A stretch of DNA of 64,000 nucleotides from Alcanivorax borkumensis SK2 (GCF_000009365.1 NC_008260.1:655501-719500), one strand, 5' to 3'. Shown: positions 29,209-39,217, counted from the first letter of the stretch. Notes: generated from the sequence alone by a model not told the origin. A program made the numbers and translations.

Positions 29209-31881
29209 ATGCAAAAACGTAGTTTTTTTGATGACGTTGATCCGGCAGAAACCCGAGAGTGGCTCGAAGCCCTAGAATCGGTGGTCGAGCGCGAGGGCCC
29301 GGAGCGAGCAGCCTGGTTACTCGACGTCATTACCAACGAAGCCCAAGAGCAGGGCGTTTATCGTACCCACCTCAATACGCCATACCTGAATACGATTGCC
29401 CCCAAAGACGAAGCCGCCATTCCCGGTGACATGTTCATGGAGCGCCGCATTCGCTCTCTGATCCGTTGGAATGCCATGGCCACAGTCATGCGAGCGAACA
29501 TCGATAACGATGATGAGCTGGGTGGGCATATTGCTTCCTTTGCCTCCTCGGCCACGCTTTATGATGTGGGGTTTAACCATTTCTTCCGTGCCCCCAGTGA
29601 AGAAAACGAGGGCGACTTGGTGTTCTTTCAGGGACATTCGGCACCGGGCGTGTACGCGCGGGCCTACTTGGAAGGGCGTATCAGTGAAGAGCAGTTGGAT
29701 AATTTCCGCCGAGAAGTGGATGGTAAAGGGCTTTCGTCTTACCCGCACCCTTGGCTGATGCCGGACTTTTGGCAATTCCCCACTGTATCCATGGGGCTGG
29801 GGCCGATTCAGGCCATTTATCAGGCCCATATCATGAAGTACCTGCAGAATCGGGAATTAATCCAGCAGGATAACCGCAAAGTGTGGGCATTTCTTGGTGA
29901 CGGAGAAATGGACGAGCCCGAGTCCCTCGGCGCTCTTGGCCTGGCAGGCCGAGAGAAGCTGGATAACCTGGTGTTTGTGGTGAATTGTAATCTGCAGCGA
30001 CTGGATGGCCCGGTGCGCGGTAATGGCAAGATCATTCAGGAACTGGAAGGTGTGTTCCGTGGTGCGGGCTGGAATGTTATCAAGGTCGTGTGGGGGCGTT
30101 TGTGGGATCCGTTGTTGGAAAAAGACAGCGAGGGCCTGTTGCGCCGCCGCATGGAAGAATGTGTGGACGGCGAGTATCAGGCGTATAAGAAAAATGGCGG
30201 GGCTTATACCCGCGAACACTTTTTCGGTGAGAATCCGGAGCTAAAGAAACTGGTTGAGCACATGAGTGACGACGATGTGTATCGACTGAACCGGGGTGGC
30301 CACGACCCGTTCAAGGTGTATGCGGCCTATCATGAAGCGGTGAACCATACGGGTCAGCCGACGGTGATTCTGGCCAAAACGGTTAAAGGCTACGCCACCG
30401 GTGCCGGTGAAGCGGTGAACAAGGCTCACCAAATGAAGAAACTGGACTTGGAGAGCCTGAAGGATTTCCGAGACCGTTTCGATATGCCGTTCACCGATGA
30501 ACAGCTAGAAGATGTTCCCTATTATCGTCCAGCGGATGATTCCCCGGAGCTGCGTTACATGAAGGAGCAGCGCGACAAATTGGGTGGTTACATGCCTGTG
30601 CGTCGACGCAAAGCGAGTCAGCAGTTAACCATCCCTGGGCTGGATGTATTTGCCAACTTTCTGGAAGGGAGTGGTGACCGTGAAATTTCCACTACCATGG
30701 CCTTTGTGCGCATGATGAGCACCCTGATCAAGGATAAGCAGATTGGTGATCGGGTGGTGCCTATTGTGCCCGATGAAGCACGCACCTTTGGTATGGAGGG
30801 TCTGTTCCGCCAACTAGGTATTTATTCCTCTGGGGGGCAAAAATACGAACCCGAAGATGCCGGCCAGATTATGTATTACCGGGAAGAAAAGAAGGGCCGA
30901 ATTCTTGAAGAAGGGATCAATGAGGCCGGCGCCATGTCCGGCTGGCTTGCTGCAGCTACCAGTTATAGCGTTCATAATTTTACCCTGATTCCGTTCTATA
31001 TCTATTACTCCATGTTCGGCTTTCAGCGGGTGGGCGACCTGGCCTGGGCAGCAGGGGATTCACAGGCACGGGGTTTTCTATTGGGGGCCACAGCAGGGCG
31101 CACTACGCTTAACGGTGAAGGTCTGCAGCATCAGGATGGTCACAGTCATATTCTTTCCAGCACGGTACCCAACTGTGTCAGCTACGATCCCACCTACAGT
31201 TATGAGCTAGCGGTGATTCTTCAAGATGGCCTCAGACGCATGTATGAGGATAACGAACGGGTGTTTTATTACCTGACGTTGATGAATGAAAACTACATTC
31301 ATGGGGCCATGCCCGAGGGGGCCGAAGAAGGTATCCGCAAGGGCATGTATCTGTTGCGCGAAGGTAAAGCGAAGACCAAGAAAAGCCCTAAAGTGCAGCT
31401 GCTGGGAAGCGGTACGATTTTACGTGAAGTGGAAGCGGCGGCAGAACTGCTACGGGAAGATTTTGACGTTGCGGCTGATGTGTGGAGTGTGACCAGCTTT
31501 AACGAACTGCGCCGTGAAGGCCTGAAAATGGACCGCGATGAGATGCTCAACCCGGAAGAGGAGCGTCCGGCAAACTGGGTAGAAAAATGCCTGGATGGTC
31601 GTAGTGGTCCGGTGATTGCTTCAACGGATTACATGCGGGCCTATGCCGACCAGATTCGTCCCTGGGTGAACGCGCCCTACACGGTTCTAGGAACGGATGG
31701 ATTCGGGCGCAGTGATTCGCGCCAGAAGTTGCGTCACTTCTTTGAAGTCGATCGTTACTTCGTGGTTCTGGCCGCTCTTAATGCCCTGCGCAAAGAGGGC
31801 AAAGTTGAGGTAGGGCTAGTAAAACAGGCCATCGAGAAATACGGCATTGACACGGATAAACCCTATCCGGTGATGCATTAA
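29209..31881 (+). CDS. aceE: AceE, pyruvate dehydrogenase E1 (homodimeric type)
   Basis: An 890-residue thiamine-diphosphate enzyme that decarboxylates pyruvate and acetylates lipoyl groups on E2. The start follows AAAAAGGAC. The ThDP motif begins GDGEMDEPES near residue 230 and ends with VVNCN; HGHSAPG and AQMKK-like active-site loops are present. The size matches the homodimeric gammaproteobacterial type. aceF follows after 52 bases. Confidence 0.98.
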   Translation: MQKRSFFDDVDPAETREWLEALESVVEREGPERAAWLLDVITNEAQEQGVYRTHLNTPYLNTIAPKDEAAIPGDMFMERRIRSLIRWNAMATVMRANIDNDDELGGHIASFASSATLYDVGFNHFFRAPSEENEGDLVFFQGHSAPGVYARAYLEGRISEEQLDNFRREVDGKGLSSYPHPWLMPDFWQFPTVSMGLGPIQAIYQAHIMKYLQNRELIQQDNRKVWAFLGDGEMDEPESLGALGLAGREKLDNLVFVVNCNLQRLDGPVRGNGKIIQELEGVFRGAGWNVIKVVWGRLWDPLLEKDSEGLLRRRMEECVDGEYQAYKKNGGAYTREHFFGENPELKKLVEHMSDDDVYRLNRGGHDPFKVYAAYHEAVNHTGQPTVILAKTVKGYATGAGEAVNKAHQMKKLDLESLKDFRDRFDMPFTDEQLEDVPYYRPADDSPELRYMKEQRDKLGGYMPVRRRKASQQLTIPGLDVFANFLEGSGDREISTTMAFVRMMSTLIKDKQIGDRVVPIVPDEARTFGMEGLFRQLGIYSSGGQKYEPEDAGQIMYYREEKKGRILEEGINEAGAMSGWLAAATSYSVHNFTLIPFYIYYSMFGFQRVGDLAWAAGDSQARGFLLGATAGRTTLNGEGLQHQDGHSHILSSTVPNCVSYDPTYSYELAVILQDGLRRMYEDNERVFYYLTLMNENYIHGAMPEGAEEGIRKGMYLLREGKAKTKKSPKVQLLGSGTILREVEAAAELLREDFDVAADVWSVTSFNELRREGLKMDRDEMLNPEEERPANWVEKCLDGRSGPVIASTDYMRAYADQIRPWVNAPYTVLGTDGFGRSDSRQKLRHFFEVDRYFVVLAALNALRKEGKVEVGLVKQAIEKYGIDTDKPYPVMH

Positions 31882-31933
31882 TCGCCCCCGTCACTGATTA
31901 CCGATCAGTGATCTCACCATAAGGAGTTAAGGT

Positions 31934-33628
31934 GTGAGTAAAACGCAAATATATGTTCCCGATGTGGGCAGCAGTGATCCTGTTGATATCATCGAGATCA
32001 GGGTTAACGTCGGCGATACCATTAGCGCTGAAGACACGATTATCGTGCTTGAATCTGATAAGGCCACGGTGGAAGTGCCGGCGCCCCAGGGCGGGAAGGT
32101 GGCTTCTATTAGTGTAAAGGTGGGTGACAGGGTTAAGGAGGGCGATGCAGTAATGGAGCTGGAGGTCGCCGACGGTGACGCTACCGATAGCGCCGAAGAT
32201 GTATCGGACTCTGAGTCAGAAAACGAGACCGCCAAGGGCGGTAAAACCAACGATGCTAGTTCGCAGACGCAGAATGAAAATGCATCGGAGAAGCAGACAA
32301 AGTCCACTTCAGACAATAATGCGGATAAGGCTGCCGAGCCGGCTGCAAGTAGATCGGAAACCGTAAAGGTGCCGGATCTGGGCGACATTGATGCCGCAGA
32401 GATCATTGAAGTGAATGTGGCCGTGGGGGATGAGCTTGATGAAGAGCAAATCATCGTAGTGGTGGAATCAGACAAGGCGTCTTTGGAAATTCCCTCACCA
32501 AAAGCCGGCAAGGTGGAATCCGTTAACGTTAGTGTCGGCGATAAGGTTGGTAGTGGTGATGCGTTGATTACCCTTGCCGTTACCGGTACGCCGGCAGCAG
32601 AAGAGAGTGCACAGCCTGAGCGCGAACAGGATGGGGCAGAGCAGGATTCCTCTCCTGAAACGGCTTCTTCTAGCGGTTCTACACCGTCCCGTGCGCAACC
32701 CTCTGATGCAGGTGGCTCGCCTTCCCGCCCCGTTCATGCCGGCCCGGCGGTACGCAAATTGGCCCGGGAAACGGGGGTGGATTTGTCCCAGGTCAGCGGC
32801 ACTGGCCCGAAAGATCGCATCCTCAAAGATGACGTGCATGCCTATGTGAAGCAGCGTTTGGAGGGGCCACAGAGCGGGGGCTCAGCGGGTGGAATGGCGA
32901 TAGACTTGCCAGAAATCGATTTCAGCCAGTTTGGTGAAATTGAACGCGTTGAGTTGAACAAGCTGCGCAAGGTGTCGGCGCAGAATCTGACCCGTTCATG
33001 GTTGACTATTCCCCATGTAACCCAGCATGACAATGCGGATATCACCGACTTGGAGGCGTTTCGTAAGAGCCAGAACAAGCGTCTTGAACGTGAAGGGGTA
33101 AAGCTCACCATGTTGGCTTTCCTAGTAGCGGCCTGTGCACGGGCGTTAAAGGAATATCCACGGTTTAACAGCTCTTTGGAAAATAGCGGCGAAGCATTGA
33201 TTGAAAAGCGGTATATCAATATTGGTATCGCAGTCGATACACCTAATGGATTGGTTGTGCCGGTGATCAAGGATGCGGATAAAAAAGGGCTAAAGGCGAT
33301 TGCTCAGGAAATGGACGAACTGGCAGAGAAAGCCCGTAATCGGAAGCTGACCCCTGCGGACATGAAGGGCGGGACTTTCAGTATTTCGTCTTTGGGGGGG
33401 ATTGGCGGTACGGCGTTCACCCCGATTGTAAACTGGCCGGAAGTGGCGATTCTCGGCGTCAGCCGCTCCGATATGCAGCCGGTCTGGGATGGGAGTGAGT
33501 TCCAGCCGCGGTTAATACTGCCAATGAGCCTGTCTTACGATCATCGAGTCATTGATGGTGCAGCAGCCGCACGATTTACGACTTATTTGAGCCAGTTATT
33601 AACGGATATGCGCCAGGCATTGTTGTAA
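31934..33628 (+). CDS. aceF: AceF, dihydrolipoamide acetyltransferase (E2)
   Basis: A 564-residue E2 core protein starting with GTG behind AAGGAG. Two lipoyl domains are visible, with the lipoylated lysines in ESDKATVEVP (Lys43) and ESDKASLEIP, joined by acidic and then Ala/Pro/Ser-rich linkers. Next is an E1/E3-binding domain (AGPAVRKLARETGVD) and the catalytic domain ending with DHRVIDG. No lpd gene follows, so E3 must be encoded elsewhere. Confidence 0.98.
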   Translation: MSKTQIYVPDVGSSDPVDIIEIRVNVGDTISAEDTIIVLESDKATVEVPAPQGGKVASISVKVGDRVKEGDAVMELEVADGDATDSAEDVSDSESENETAKGGKTNDASSQTQNENASEKQTKSTSDNNADKAAEPAASRSETVKVPDLGDIDAAEIIEVNVAVGDELDEEQIIVVVESDKASLEIPSPKAGKVESVNVSVGDKVGSGDALITLAVTGTPAAEESAQPEREQDGAEQDSSPETASSSGSTPSRAQPSDAGGSPSRPVHAGPAVRKLARETGVDLSQVSGTGPKDRILKDDVHAYVKQRLEGPQSGGSAGGMAIDLPEIDFSQFGEIERVELNKLRKVSAQNLTRSWLTIPHVTQHDNADITDLEAFRKSQNKRLEREGVKLTMLAFLVAACARALKEYPRFNSSLENSGEALIEKRYINIGIAVDTPNGLVVPVIKDADKKGLKAIAQEMDELAEKARNRKLTPADMKGGTFSISSLGGIGGTAFTPIVNWPEVAILGVSRSDMQPVWDGSEFQPRLILPMSLSYDHRVIDGAAAARFTTYLSQLLTDMRQALL

Positions 33629-33660
33629 TTGAGCTGGCAAACGTAGCCAAGAGGAATAAA

Positions 33661-33690
33661 AAAAGGCCTTCGTGTGAAGGCCTTTTTTAA
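33661..33690. terminator. Bidirectional terminator between aceF and the Spy-like gene
   Basis: AAAAGGCCTTC and GAAGGCCTTTTTT flank a GTGT loop (33661-33687). Runs of A on the left and T on the right let it work for both convergent genes. Confidence 0.9.
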
Positions 33691-33710
33691 AGTGCACTAA
33701 AAGCAAAGGG

Positions 33711-34019
33711 TTAACGTTTTTCCTTTTTTTCGCGGCGATCGTCGCCACGCTTTTCACGTTTTTCTTTCATCTGCTTGAGTTTTTCCTGCTGCTCTGGGGT
33801 GAGTAGAGCGTTGATCTTTTCTTGGGTTTCATCATGCAGGGCCTTCCTTTTTTCGCCCTGCTCTTTAAAGAGGGTGCTCAGTTCGGCACTTTGTGACTCG
33901 GTCAGTTCCAGTTTCTTGGTCATGTGTTCCACCATTTTTTCACCGCCCCGGTGACCGGGACCCATGGCAAAAGCGGATGTGGCAAAAATAGCTAGAACAA
34001 CGATAGCGATCTTTTTCAT
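33711..34019 (-). CDS. Spy/CpxP-family periplasmic protein
   Basis: A 102-residue protein with a cleavable signal peptide (about 18 residues, ending AFA). Two LTxxQ-type motifs (LTESQ and LTPEQ) mark the Spy/CpxP fold, and the C-terminal tail is very basic (Lys/Arg/Glu rich). Such proteins act as periplasmic chaperones or stress regulators. It lies in the same direction as, and downstream of, a BaeSR-like system, and BaeSR controls spy in E. coli, so regulation by that system is plausible. Confidence 0.88.
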   Translation of the reverse strand: MKKIAIVVLAIFATSAFAMGPGHRGGEKMVEHMTKKLELTESQSAELSTLFKEQGEKRKALHDETQEKINALLTPEQQEKLKQMKEKREKRGDDRREKKEKR

Positions 34020-34170
34020 GGGGCTTTCTCCTTGTGACTCTAATTGAGCCGTTGAATGTGATGGAAAGAGTATTGCGTAAAAAGGTGCAAGGAATATGCA
34101 GGAAAAAAGGAAGAAGCAGCTACACCCTCACGTTACGCTACAATACGATGATCAGTTTCATGATCACAAC

Positions 34171-34209
34171 CACTGAGGCCTCGCCCAGAGTTGGGCGCGG
34201 CCTCAGTGT
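34171..34209. repeat. Large hairpin between the response regulator and the Spy-like gene
   Basis: CACTGAGGCC-t-CGCCCA-GAGT-TGGGCG-c-GGCCTCAGTG forms a 16-pair stem with one mismatch. It lies downstream of the regulator stop on the minus strand, but no T-run follows there, so it may be a processing signal or Rho-linked structure rather than a standard terminator. Confidence 0.6.
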
Positions 34210-34273
34210 AGAAAAGTACAAAATCCAGGATGGGCGTTTTAACGTGCAGTTTGAGGTTCGAACCTTGGGGCCG

Positions 34274-34957
34274 TTATGGTGTTTCTAGCCGATACCCTAC
34301 CCCGTATACACTGCCAATCCAGTCATGGGACTGCTCATCGCCGTCGCTGAGTTTACGGCGCAATTTACGAATATGGCTGTCGATGGTGCGGTCGGAAACC
34401 ACGCGGTGATCGTTGTATATCTCGTCCATTAGCTGGTCTCGGGACCAGATACGGCCGGGCTGGCGAGAGAGAGTGCTCAGCAAGGCAAATTCAATAGCGG
34501 TAAGGCCAATGCGTTGCTGGCCCTGTGGCTGTTTGAGAATGGCTTCGTAGCGTTCCTCGTCCAGTTGCAAGCTGTGCTCTTGTTCGGGGGATTCGGGGTT
34601 GGCGCGTCGTAGCACCGCTTTCACCCGGGCCACCAGTTCGCGAGGGCTGAAGGGTTTGCAGATGTAATCATCTGCGCCCAGTTCTAGCCCCAGTAGCCGG
34701 TCCACTTCATCAACCCGGGCAGTGACCATAATAATCGGTACATTGCTGTGCTGGCGGATGGTCTTGCACACCTCCATGCCATCTCCGTCGGGTAGCATCA
34801 AGTCTAGTATGATCGCTTGAAAGGACTGCTCATGGGCCATGGCCATGGCAGCTTTGGCGCTGTCTGTTTGTTTTGTCTGAAAATGAGCGTGATGTAGATA
34901 ATCTGCCACAAGTTGTGACAGGCGAGGCTCATCTTCTACGATCAGGATGTGGCTCAT
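34274..34957 (-). CDS. OmpR-family response regulator (BaeR-like)
   Basis: A 227-residue DNA-binding regulator. I start it at the ATG ending at 34957, which overlaps the kinase stop (ATGA). The receiver domain carries the phospho-acceptor Asp52 (ILDLMLPDG), a switch Thr in MVTARV and Lys in CKPFSP. The C-terminal winged helix has SDRTIDSHIRKLRRKL and ends YGVGYRLE. It forms one operon with the histidine kinase. BaeR is the nearest match by eye; a different envelope-stress pair is possible. Confidence 0.93.
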   Translation of the reverse strand: MSHILIVEDEPRLSQLVADYLHHAHFQTKQTDSAKAAMAMAHEQSFQAIILDLMLPDGDGMEVCKTIRQHSNVPIIMVTARVDEVDRLLGLELGADDYICKPFSPRELVARVKAVLRRANPESPEQEHSLQLDEERYEAILKQPQGQQRIGLTAIEFALLSTLSRQPGRIWSRDQLMDEIYNDHRVVSDRTIDSHIRKLRRKLSDGDEQSHDWIGSVYGVGYRLETP

Positions 34958-36309
34958 AGGGCATGTCCCGGTAACGAAATATGGATACGAACCCCACCCA
35001 GAGGGCTGTGCTCTGCATGAAGCACTCCGCCATGGGCTTGGACAATGCGTTGGCAAATGGCCAGTCCCAGGCCCGACCCGCCGGTGCGGCGATTGCGCGA
35101 GCTCTCAACTCGGTACAAGTGATCAAACAGTTTAGGTAGGGCATCGTCGGAGACGCCAGGTGCGCTGTCGTCCACCGTCAATTGCCAGGTATTGTCTTCC
35201 TGTTTGCTCAGGGACACCGATAGCTCGCCGCCGTCGGCGGTGTACTTGAGGCTGTTCTGGAACAGGTTATCCAGTAACTGACGTAGGCGCACAGGATCCT
35301 GCTGGATCAGAGCTTGGTCGGGTAAGTTGGTTTTACAGGTGATACCACGTTGTGCGAACGAACTTTGATAACTGTCGAGAACGTCTTCTATTAGGCTGCT
35401 CAGGTCTTCCAAACGGAACTGGTAGCGTAGATTGCCTCCGTCGGCCAATGCCAGGTCGTGTAGGTCGTTAATCAGGTGGGTAAGTTGAGCGACCTCACTT
35501 TCTAATCCTTTCAGGCTTTCCTGATTCAATGGTCGTATGCCATCGCAAAGTGCTTCTAGCTCGCCTTGCAGAATGGCTACCGGAGTGCGCAGTTCATGGG
35601 CGATATCTGAGAACCAACGCTGACGCGCCTGTTGGCCCTGATCGAGCCGCTCGGCGAGCTGGTCGACCTGGCGGGTCAAGGTGCCGAGCTCATCCCGGCG
35701 ATCACTGGCCAGGCGAGAGTCGTAATTACCTTCCTGTAATTCTCTTGTATGGCGTGAGAGCGCCAGAATTGGTGCCACCAGATGGCGGGCCAGCAGCCAG
35801 GAGACCAGTAGAGATAAGGCAAGCCCCACACAGAGCATCCACAGGGCAAAACGAAGTTGCCGGCCTATGAAGCGGCGGTCTAGTTTGTCGCGAATAGCTT
35901 CCTGATCTGGGTAGGTTAGATAGCCCACGATGCGGCTATTATCTTGGATAGGAACGTCAATACGGTATTTTTCCGGGGCAGGCGGGCCAAACAGCACACG
36001 CTTGTGGGCATCGAGCAATTGCAGGCGGCGGTGATCGCCGCGCTCGTCTTTTCCTTCCTCTCGATCCCCGGCTAGCCAGTAAAGCCGTTTGAGGCGACGG
36101 GGGTCATCGCGAAGAAATTGCCAAGAGCCCTGCTGTTGGTACAGGTTGCCCAGGTGATTGGCTAGACGTTCCACTTGGGATTGCTGGCGTTCGTCCAAGT
36201 AAGTGTCGAGGCTACGCACGAAAGACAGATAATAGAATCCGCTGGCGGCTAGGATAAGAACCAGAAAGGTGCCCAGGAAAATCAGAAACAGTTTATTGCG
36301 AATGCCCAT
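34954..36309 (-). CDS. Sensor histidine kinase (BaeS-like)
   Basis: A 451-residue inner-membrane kinase. Membrane segments at about residues 7-30 and 154-174 flank a periplasmic sensor of about 120 residues rich in charged residues. A HAMP linker follows. His238 in FSDIAHELRTP is the phosphorylation site. The N box (QNSLKY), G1 (DDSAPGV) and G2 (GSGLGLAI) boxes of the ATPase domain are intact. With the Spy-like gene downstream, the set resembles an envelope-stress response module. Confidence 0.93.
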   Translation of the reverse strand: MGIRNKLFLIFLGTFLVLILAASGFYYLSFVRSLDTYLDERQQSQVERLANHLGNLYQQQGSWQFLRDDPRRLKRLYWLAGDREEGKDERGDHRRLQLLDAHKRVLFGPPAPEKYRIDVPIQDNSRIVGYLTYPDQEAIRDKLDRRFIGRQLRFALWMLCVGLALSLLVSWLLARHLVAPILALSRHTRELQEGNYDSRLASDRRDELGTLTRQVDQLAERLDQGQQARQRWFSDIAHELRTPVAILQGELEALCDGIRPLNQESLKGLESEVAQLTHLINDLHDLALADGGNLRYQFRLEDLSSLIEDVLDSYQSSFAQRGITCKTNLPDQALIQQDPVRLRQLLDNLFQNSLKYTADGGELSVSLSKQEDNTWQLTVDDSAPGVSDDALPKLFDHLYRVESSRNRRTGGSGLGLAICQRIVQAHGGVLHAEHSPLGGVRIHISLPGHAL

Positions 36310-36485
36310 GGCGCTACATCATCAGTCAGGGCATTCAGTGTAGCGCGCTAGCGTTAGAGGTGGGCCGGTTTGCACAATCTTTCCATAATACAAAGCCACA
36401 CGCCTGAAGCCAGGTAAAGAAACGCACAGGAATGGGCGCTCTTTTTTTCATGTTTGGCCTCAAGCATCGGGCATGTGGCGCGCTG

Positions 36486-37055
36486 TTAGCGGTCCGCTTT
36501 GGGGACCCACAAAGTTTCAGGGTGCTCGTGGCGTAGGTTGATCAGCCGTGCCATGACAAAGAGCAGGTCGGAAAGCCGGTTGATCAGCGCCTGGCTTACG
36601 GGATTGACCGCGTCTTCGTCGGCGTCGCGCAGGGCTATCACGTGGCGTTCCAGTCGGCGTGCCACAGTGCGGCAGTGGTGGCACCAGGCGGCATCAGGGT
36701 GCCCACCAGGAAGGACAAACTCTTTCAGTGGTGGCAGTTCGGCATTAATAGTATCGGCTTGGGATTCCATCTCTACCAGGTCATGATCATCAATTACCCT
36801 GTGGCCGGGAATCGCCAGTTCGCTGCCGATGTCGAACAGCATTTGCTGTATTAAACCCAACAACGCATCCAAATCTGCATCTTGCGGGCGTGCGCGTAAC
36901 ACCCCAAGGGCGCTATTCAGTTCGTCGAGCTCGCCGAGAACCACAATGCGAGGGTCATGTTTGCTTACTCGAGAGCCGTCGGCCAGTCCGGTTTCGCCGG
37001 CATCGCCGGTGCGGGTTATAACCCGGTTGATGCGGGTTTTGTTGGTGTCACTCAT
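36486..37055 (-). CDS. Cob(I)alamin adenosyltransferase, PduO type
   Basis: A 189-residue enzyme that makes adenosylcobalamin from ATP and reduced corrinoid. The N-terminal TRTGDAGETGLADG and VSKHDPRIVVLGELDELNS and the C-terminal CHHCRTVARRLER and LSDLLFVMARLIN are the classic PduO-family motifs. Its ATG overlaps the stop of the TonB receptor gene by one base (TAATG), so the two are translationally coupled. This supports a shared cobalamin role. Confidence 0.95.
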   Translation of the reverse strand: MSDTNKTRINRVITRTGDAGETGLADGSRVSKHDPRIVVLGELDELNSALGVLRARPQDADLDALLGLIQQMLFDIGSELAIPGHRVIDDHDLVEMESQADTINAELPPLKEFVLPGGHPDAAWCHHCRTVARRLERHVIALRDADEDAVNPVSQALINRLSDLLFVMARLINLRHEHPETLWVPKADR

Positions 37056-39016
37056 TACAGCTCCATGCCCAGTGCAACTCGGTAATGGCGTTCTGGCAGC
37101 GGGTAGAGTACCGCGCTGCTGCTGGCCGGATTGTAGTTACCGTAGTCGGCGTTCACGTTATCTTCCAGATTGTAGACACCGGCTTTGAGATAGAGTTTGC
37201 GATAGCGGGCAGTCAGTTGCAGATCAGTGGTGCGATAGTGGTCCAACTTGCGGTATTCGTTGTCCAGGTCAGCATCGTAGTGTCGGTCGCCCACATAGCG
37301 GTGACTGATCTGGGCGGATAGCCAGGATAGCGCCTGCCAGTCGGCGATTAACTTCATGGTGTGTTCGGGTACCAGGGGCACATCGTTGCCGCTGAATGGT
37401 CCGCCATCAAAGCGGGCTTGTTGGGCGCTGGCATTAGCGGTGAAGGTGATATCTTTATCCAGCTGCCAATGGGAGTTGATACTAACGCCTTTATGAATGG
37501 TCCGATCATCCAGATTGCGGTTGGCGAAAGCGATGGGGTCGTAAACAATTTCGTTATCGATTTCGGCACGCCAGAAGGTGAGGGTGGAATGCTGACGTCC
37601 TTGCGACCAGCTGGCCCCGGTGGTGTAACTGTGGCCAGTTTGTGGATCAGCGGGCGGATTAAAGGGCGAAAGCTCATCCACGTTGGCGATTCGCACACTG
37701 CGCTGGGCGCCGGCGAAAAGGGCTAAGTTGCCAGTGAACGTATAACGGATGCCCCCCTCGTACATTTCACCGTCTTGTTCCTTGTCGGCACCTTCTCCGC
37801 TGAGCGTACTTTCCAGATGGCGGGCGCCGGCGCTGACAGACAGTTTCGGGGTTAGGCTAACCAGGTTATGCACGTACCAAGCACGCTGGCTCTGTTCTAG
37901 CTCACGATCGCCGAAATTGGTGCGGCTGGTGTAATCGTATTCGTGCAGATCGAAGCCTAAGGTCCAGTTATGGATAGCGCTGCCGGTGGCGGTCTGGCCT
38001 TCTAGCTTGGGGGTAAAGCTGTAGCTGTCGACCACGGATTCACCATTGAAACCGCCGGAGGGGTAGCGGTATTCCTGGGTTTGACGGCGGCGGCTGGCGT
38101 CCAGGGTTAGGGCAGTGTTGCCGGCCATACCAATACGTATGCCAGGCATCAGCCAGTAACTTTCCTGTTCGGCCTCATCGTTGGGGGTATCGGCGCCTTG
38201 CGGGTCATTGTTGAATGCTCGTGGATCGCGGCCACCGGGTAGGTCCAGGGATTGTGTCTCGCCGTTGGCAGTGAAATACGCTTCAAAGCGGTCTTGATGG
38301 TAACGCAGATCGGCGAAGGCGCTGTCGTTGCGCAGGGCGTTGTTGTCCCGATAGCTGTCGCTGTCCTGCGTGCTCAGGGCCACGGCTCCACTCACGTTGT
38401 CATGGCTGCCGGTGGCATAAACATTGCCGCCCACGTTGCTGTAACTGCCGCTATGGATTTCCACCCCGGCACTATTGCGGTAGTGGCGGCGGGTAACAAT
38501 GTTAACCACCCCGCCTACAGCGCCGTTGCCGTACAGGGCGGCTCCGGCCCCAGGCAACACTTCGATGCGCTCAATGGCCGCAAGGGGGAGGCCGGTTAGT
38601 TGCGGCGGGGCTTGATCGATGTTGGATAGCCGACGACCGTTTAACAGAATCAGGGTGTTTTGGTTACCAGTGGCGCCGAAACCGAGCAGGTCTACACTGG
38701 TTCTGCTGCCGTTGATGCCATACAGGCGGCTGCTTTGCAGACCGCCAACGCTGTCCAGCACTTCCGCAAGGTTTGTTGCCGGTAGGCTGTCGATGGCTTC
38801 TCGGTCGATCACCACGGTGCCGGTGGGGAGTTCACCCGCCAAGCTGTTGTTGCTGGCGCCACTGACCTTTACGGTGCCCAGAGCATGGCGGCCGGGAGCG
38901 GTGTCCGATGTGCTGTCGGCTTCGTTGGCGATACCCGCAAGCGGGACAGTTAATAGCAAGCTGGCAGCTGCGGGTATAAAAAGCGCGCGTTGGTGAATAG
39001 AGCAGCGAGTGAACAT
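37055..39016 (-). CDS. TonB-dependent outer-membrane receptor, probably for cobalamin (BtuB-like)
   Basis: A 653-residue precursor with a signal peptide ending near ANEA, a plug domain (TNLAEVLDSVGGLQ, LILLNGRRL, ERIEVLPGAGAALYGNGAVGGVVNIVT) and a 22-strand-type beta barrel ending with a family C terminus (RHYRVALGMEL). The start follows GGAGGATAA. Coupling to the cobalamin adenosyltransferase gene points to corrinoid uptake. I searched the upstream 200 bases on the minus strand and did not find a B12 riboswitch box, so the substrate remains inference. Confidence 0.85.
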   Translation of the reverse strand: MFTRCSIHQRALFIPAAASLLLTVPLAGIANEADSTSDTAPGRHALGTVKVSGASNNSLAGELPTGTVVIDREAIDSLPATNLAEVLDSVGGLQSSRLYGINGSRTSVDLLGFGATGNQNTLILLNGRRLSNIDQAPPQLTGLPLAAIERIEVLPGAGAALYGNGAVGGVVNIVTRRHYRNSAGVEIHSGSYSNVGGNVYATGSHDNVSGAVALSTQDSDSYRDNNALRNDSAFADLRYHQDRFEAYFTANGETQSLDLPGGRDPRAFNNDPQGADTPNDEAEQESYWLMPGIRIGMAGNTALTLDASRRRQTQEYRYPSGGFNGESVVDSYSFTPKLEGQTATGSAIHNWTLGFDLHEYDYTSRTNFGDRELEQSQRAWYVHNLVSLTPKLSVSAGARHLESTLSGEGADKEQDGEMYEGGIRYTFTGNLALFAGAQRSVRIANVDELSPFNPPADPQTGHSYTTGASWSQGRQHSTLTFWRAEIDNEIVYDPIAFANRNLDDRTIHKGVSINSHWQLDKDITFTANASAQQARFDGGPFSGNDVPLVPEHTMKLIADWQALSWLSAQISHRYVGDRHYDADLDNEYRKLDHYRTTDLQLTARYRKLYLKAGVYNLEDNVNADYGNYNPASSSAVLYPLPERHYRVALGMEL

Positions 39017-39081
39017 TTATCCTCCGAACAATGAGACCTTCTCGCAGGGGAGCTTACCAGAGGTTGGCGCTCAGCAGGCTG

Positions 39082-39217
39082 TTGAAAAGCCCTTTGCACA
39101 CTTGGCGCGTCCTGAAGACGGGGAGCGTGTGTGTTGCATCGCGCGTTGTGCCCTGAAGAAGTATAGATTGTGAGTCAATCTGAATGGCTGAGCATGCACA
39201 TGCAAAGGGCTTTGCAA
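39082..39217. repeat. Small element bounded by inverted repeats (MITE-like)
   Basis: TTGAAAAGCCCTTTGCACA (39082-39100) and, in inverted form, TTGCAAAGCCCTTTGCATG (39217-39199) differ at only three positions and enclose about 98 bases. Inside is a smaller dyad (AGATTG/CAATCT, near 39166-39182). There is no coding potential. It lies between the TonB receptor gene and the PanE-like gene. The outer sequence GCAGGCTGTTGAAAAG resembles termini seen on some mobile elements. Confidence 0.45.

Noticed and set aside
34034-34288. 84-codon plus-strand frame between the Spy-like gene and the response regulator
   Set aside because: Its middle is the large hairpin and it has no family resemblance or start signal.
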